DNA of 64,000 nucleotides from an uncultured Brevibacillus sp. (GTDB taxonomy: Bacteria > Bacillota > Bacilli > Brevibacillales > Brevibacillaceae), in assembly GCA_946402065.1 (NCBI GenBank), contig CAMIVR010000003.1, positions 17,129-81,128 on the forward strand, written 5' to 3'. The notes below the pieces were generated by a model, which saw nothing but the letters and a program-made list of their open reading frames with translations, was not told the origin of the DNA and searched no databases. A program made the position numbers and the translations under genes. Position 1 is the stretch's first letter. Every line of letters begins with the position of its first letter. Shown piece after piece: positions 63,799 through 64,000 of this stretch.

Positions 63799-64000
63799 TG
63801 ATAATGGAAGATGTGAAAAAATACACCGATAAAGATATTTTGGCGAAAGCAAAGGAATTGGCGGCCATGATCTCCCAGTCGAAGGAGGTAGATTTCTTTA
63901 AACGGGCCGAGCACCAAATCAAGCATAATCAGCGCGTTCAAGCTTTGATTCAGGAGCTGAAGCAGAAACAGAAGCAGTTGGTCATGTTTGAATCCATCAA
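63798..64000 (+). CDS. ricA: RicA (YmcA), 3' end cut by the window
   Basis: The first 67 codons read as a helical, Lys/Gln-rich protein of the YmcA/RicA family, with AKAKELAAMISQSKEVDFFK matching its conserved start region. RicA forms a complex with RicF and RicT that directs RNase Y in mRNA maturation and affects sporulation, competence and biofilm. ATG 63798 overlaps the miaB stop; ATG 63804 with GAGG 10 bases upstream is an alternative start. The rest lies outside the window. Confidence 0.9.
   Translation, partial: MIMEDVKKYTDKDILAKAKELAAMISQSKEVDFFKRAEHQIKHNQRVQALIQELKQKQKQLVMFESI

Noticed and set aside
1..64000. CRISPR arrays, tRNA or rRNA genes, complete insertion sequences
   Set aside because: No regular spaced repeats, no cloverleaf with a GGTTCGAATCC-type arm, no 16S/23S segments and no transposase frame were seen on either strand.

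Overview
The window is one continuous stretch of a chromosome from an endospore-forming Firmicute. The gene order matches the Bacillus subtilis spoVF-dap, spoIIIE, rodZ-pgsA-cinA-recA and rny-spoVS-tdh-kbl-miaB-ricA neighbourhood. The presence of rimO, recX, korAB and an acetoin dehydrogenase cluster inside that backbone suggests Brevibacillus or a close Paenibacillaceae relative. The genus is an inference from gene order and protein similarity recalled from memory; no search was run.

Layout: 1-4961 holds the 3' part of pnp, a NodB-fold protein (YlxY), the M16 peptidase MlpA and YlmC/YmxH. 5080-9781 is the dipicolinate synthase and diaminopimelate/lysine block (spoVFA, spoVFB, asd, dapG, dapA), which feeds spore DPA and cell-wall DAP. 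rnjB follows. 11612-21033 is an accessory block relative to B. subtilis: a small holin-like type I toxin gene on the minus strand, a NlpC/P60 lipoprotein, a 33-residue charged peptide, a folded-looking intergenic element, a sigma-54 activator (AcoR), a LipL-type octanoyltransferase, acoABCL with a near-perfect -24/-12 promoter, and a decayed short-chain dehydrogenase tail.

21034-24667 is tepA-ylzJ-spoIIIE. 25132-29998 is a nucleoside-type ABC importer (BMP lipoprotein, ATPase, two permeases). 30269-31625 has a LysM/M23 peptidase and a zinc-ribbon peptide. 31825-37445 is ymfF-ymfH-ymfI-ymfJ-ymfK-rodZ, linked to EF-P modification and cell shape. 37559-43715 is rimO-pgsA-cinA-DEAD helicase-recA with a LexA box at recA. 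43880-47821 is recX-rny-ymdB-spoVS, with a probable small RNA between recX and rny and a sigma-H promoter at spoVS. 48067-51948 has a dipeptidase and korAB. ykvI is convergent with korB. 53217-57291 is mnmM-tdh-kbl and a YheC/YheD-type ATP-grasp gene. 57474-61967 is a minus-strand group (cbpB, an acyltransferase, a second lipL, an oppA-like lipoprotein). 62293-64000 is miaB and the start of ricA.

Themes that tie genes together: sporulation (spoVFAB, spoIIIE, spoVS, ricA, ymdB), RNA turnover (pnp, rnjB, rny, ricA, DEAD helicase), translation and RNA modification (rimO, miaB, mnmM, ymfI group), and lipoate-dependent metabolism (acoABCL plus two lipL paralogues). Most transcription units have a recognisable intrinsic terminator, and several have a clear promoter; these are listed separately. 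No tRNA, rRNA, CRISPR array, complete insertion sequence or prophage was seen.
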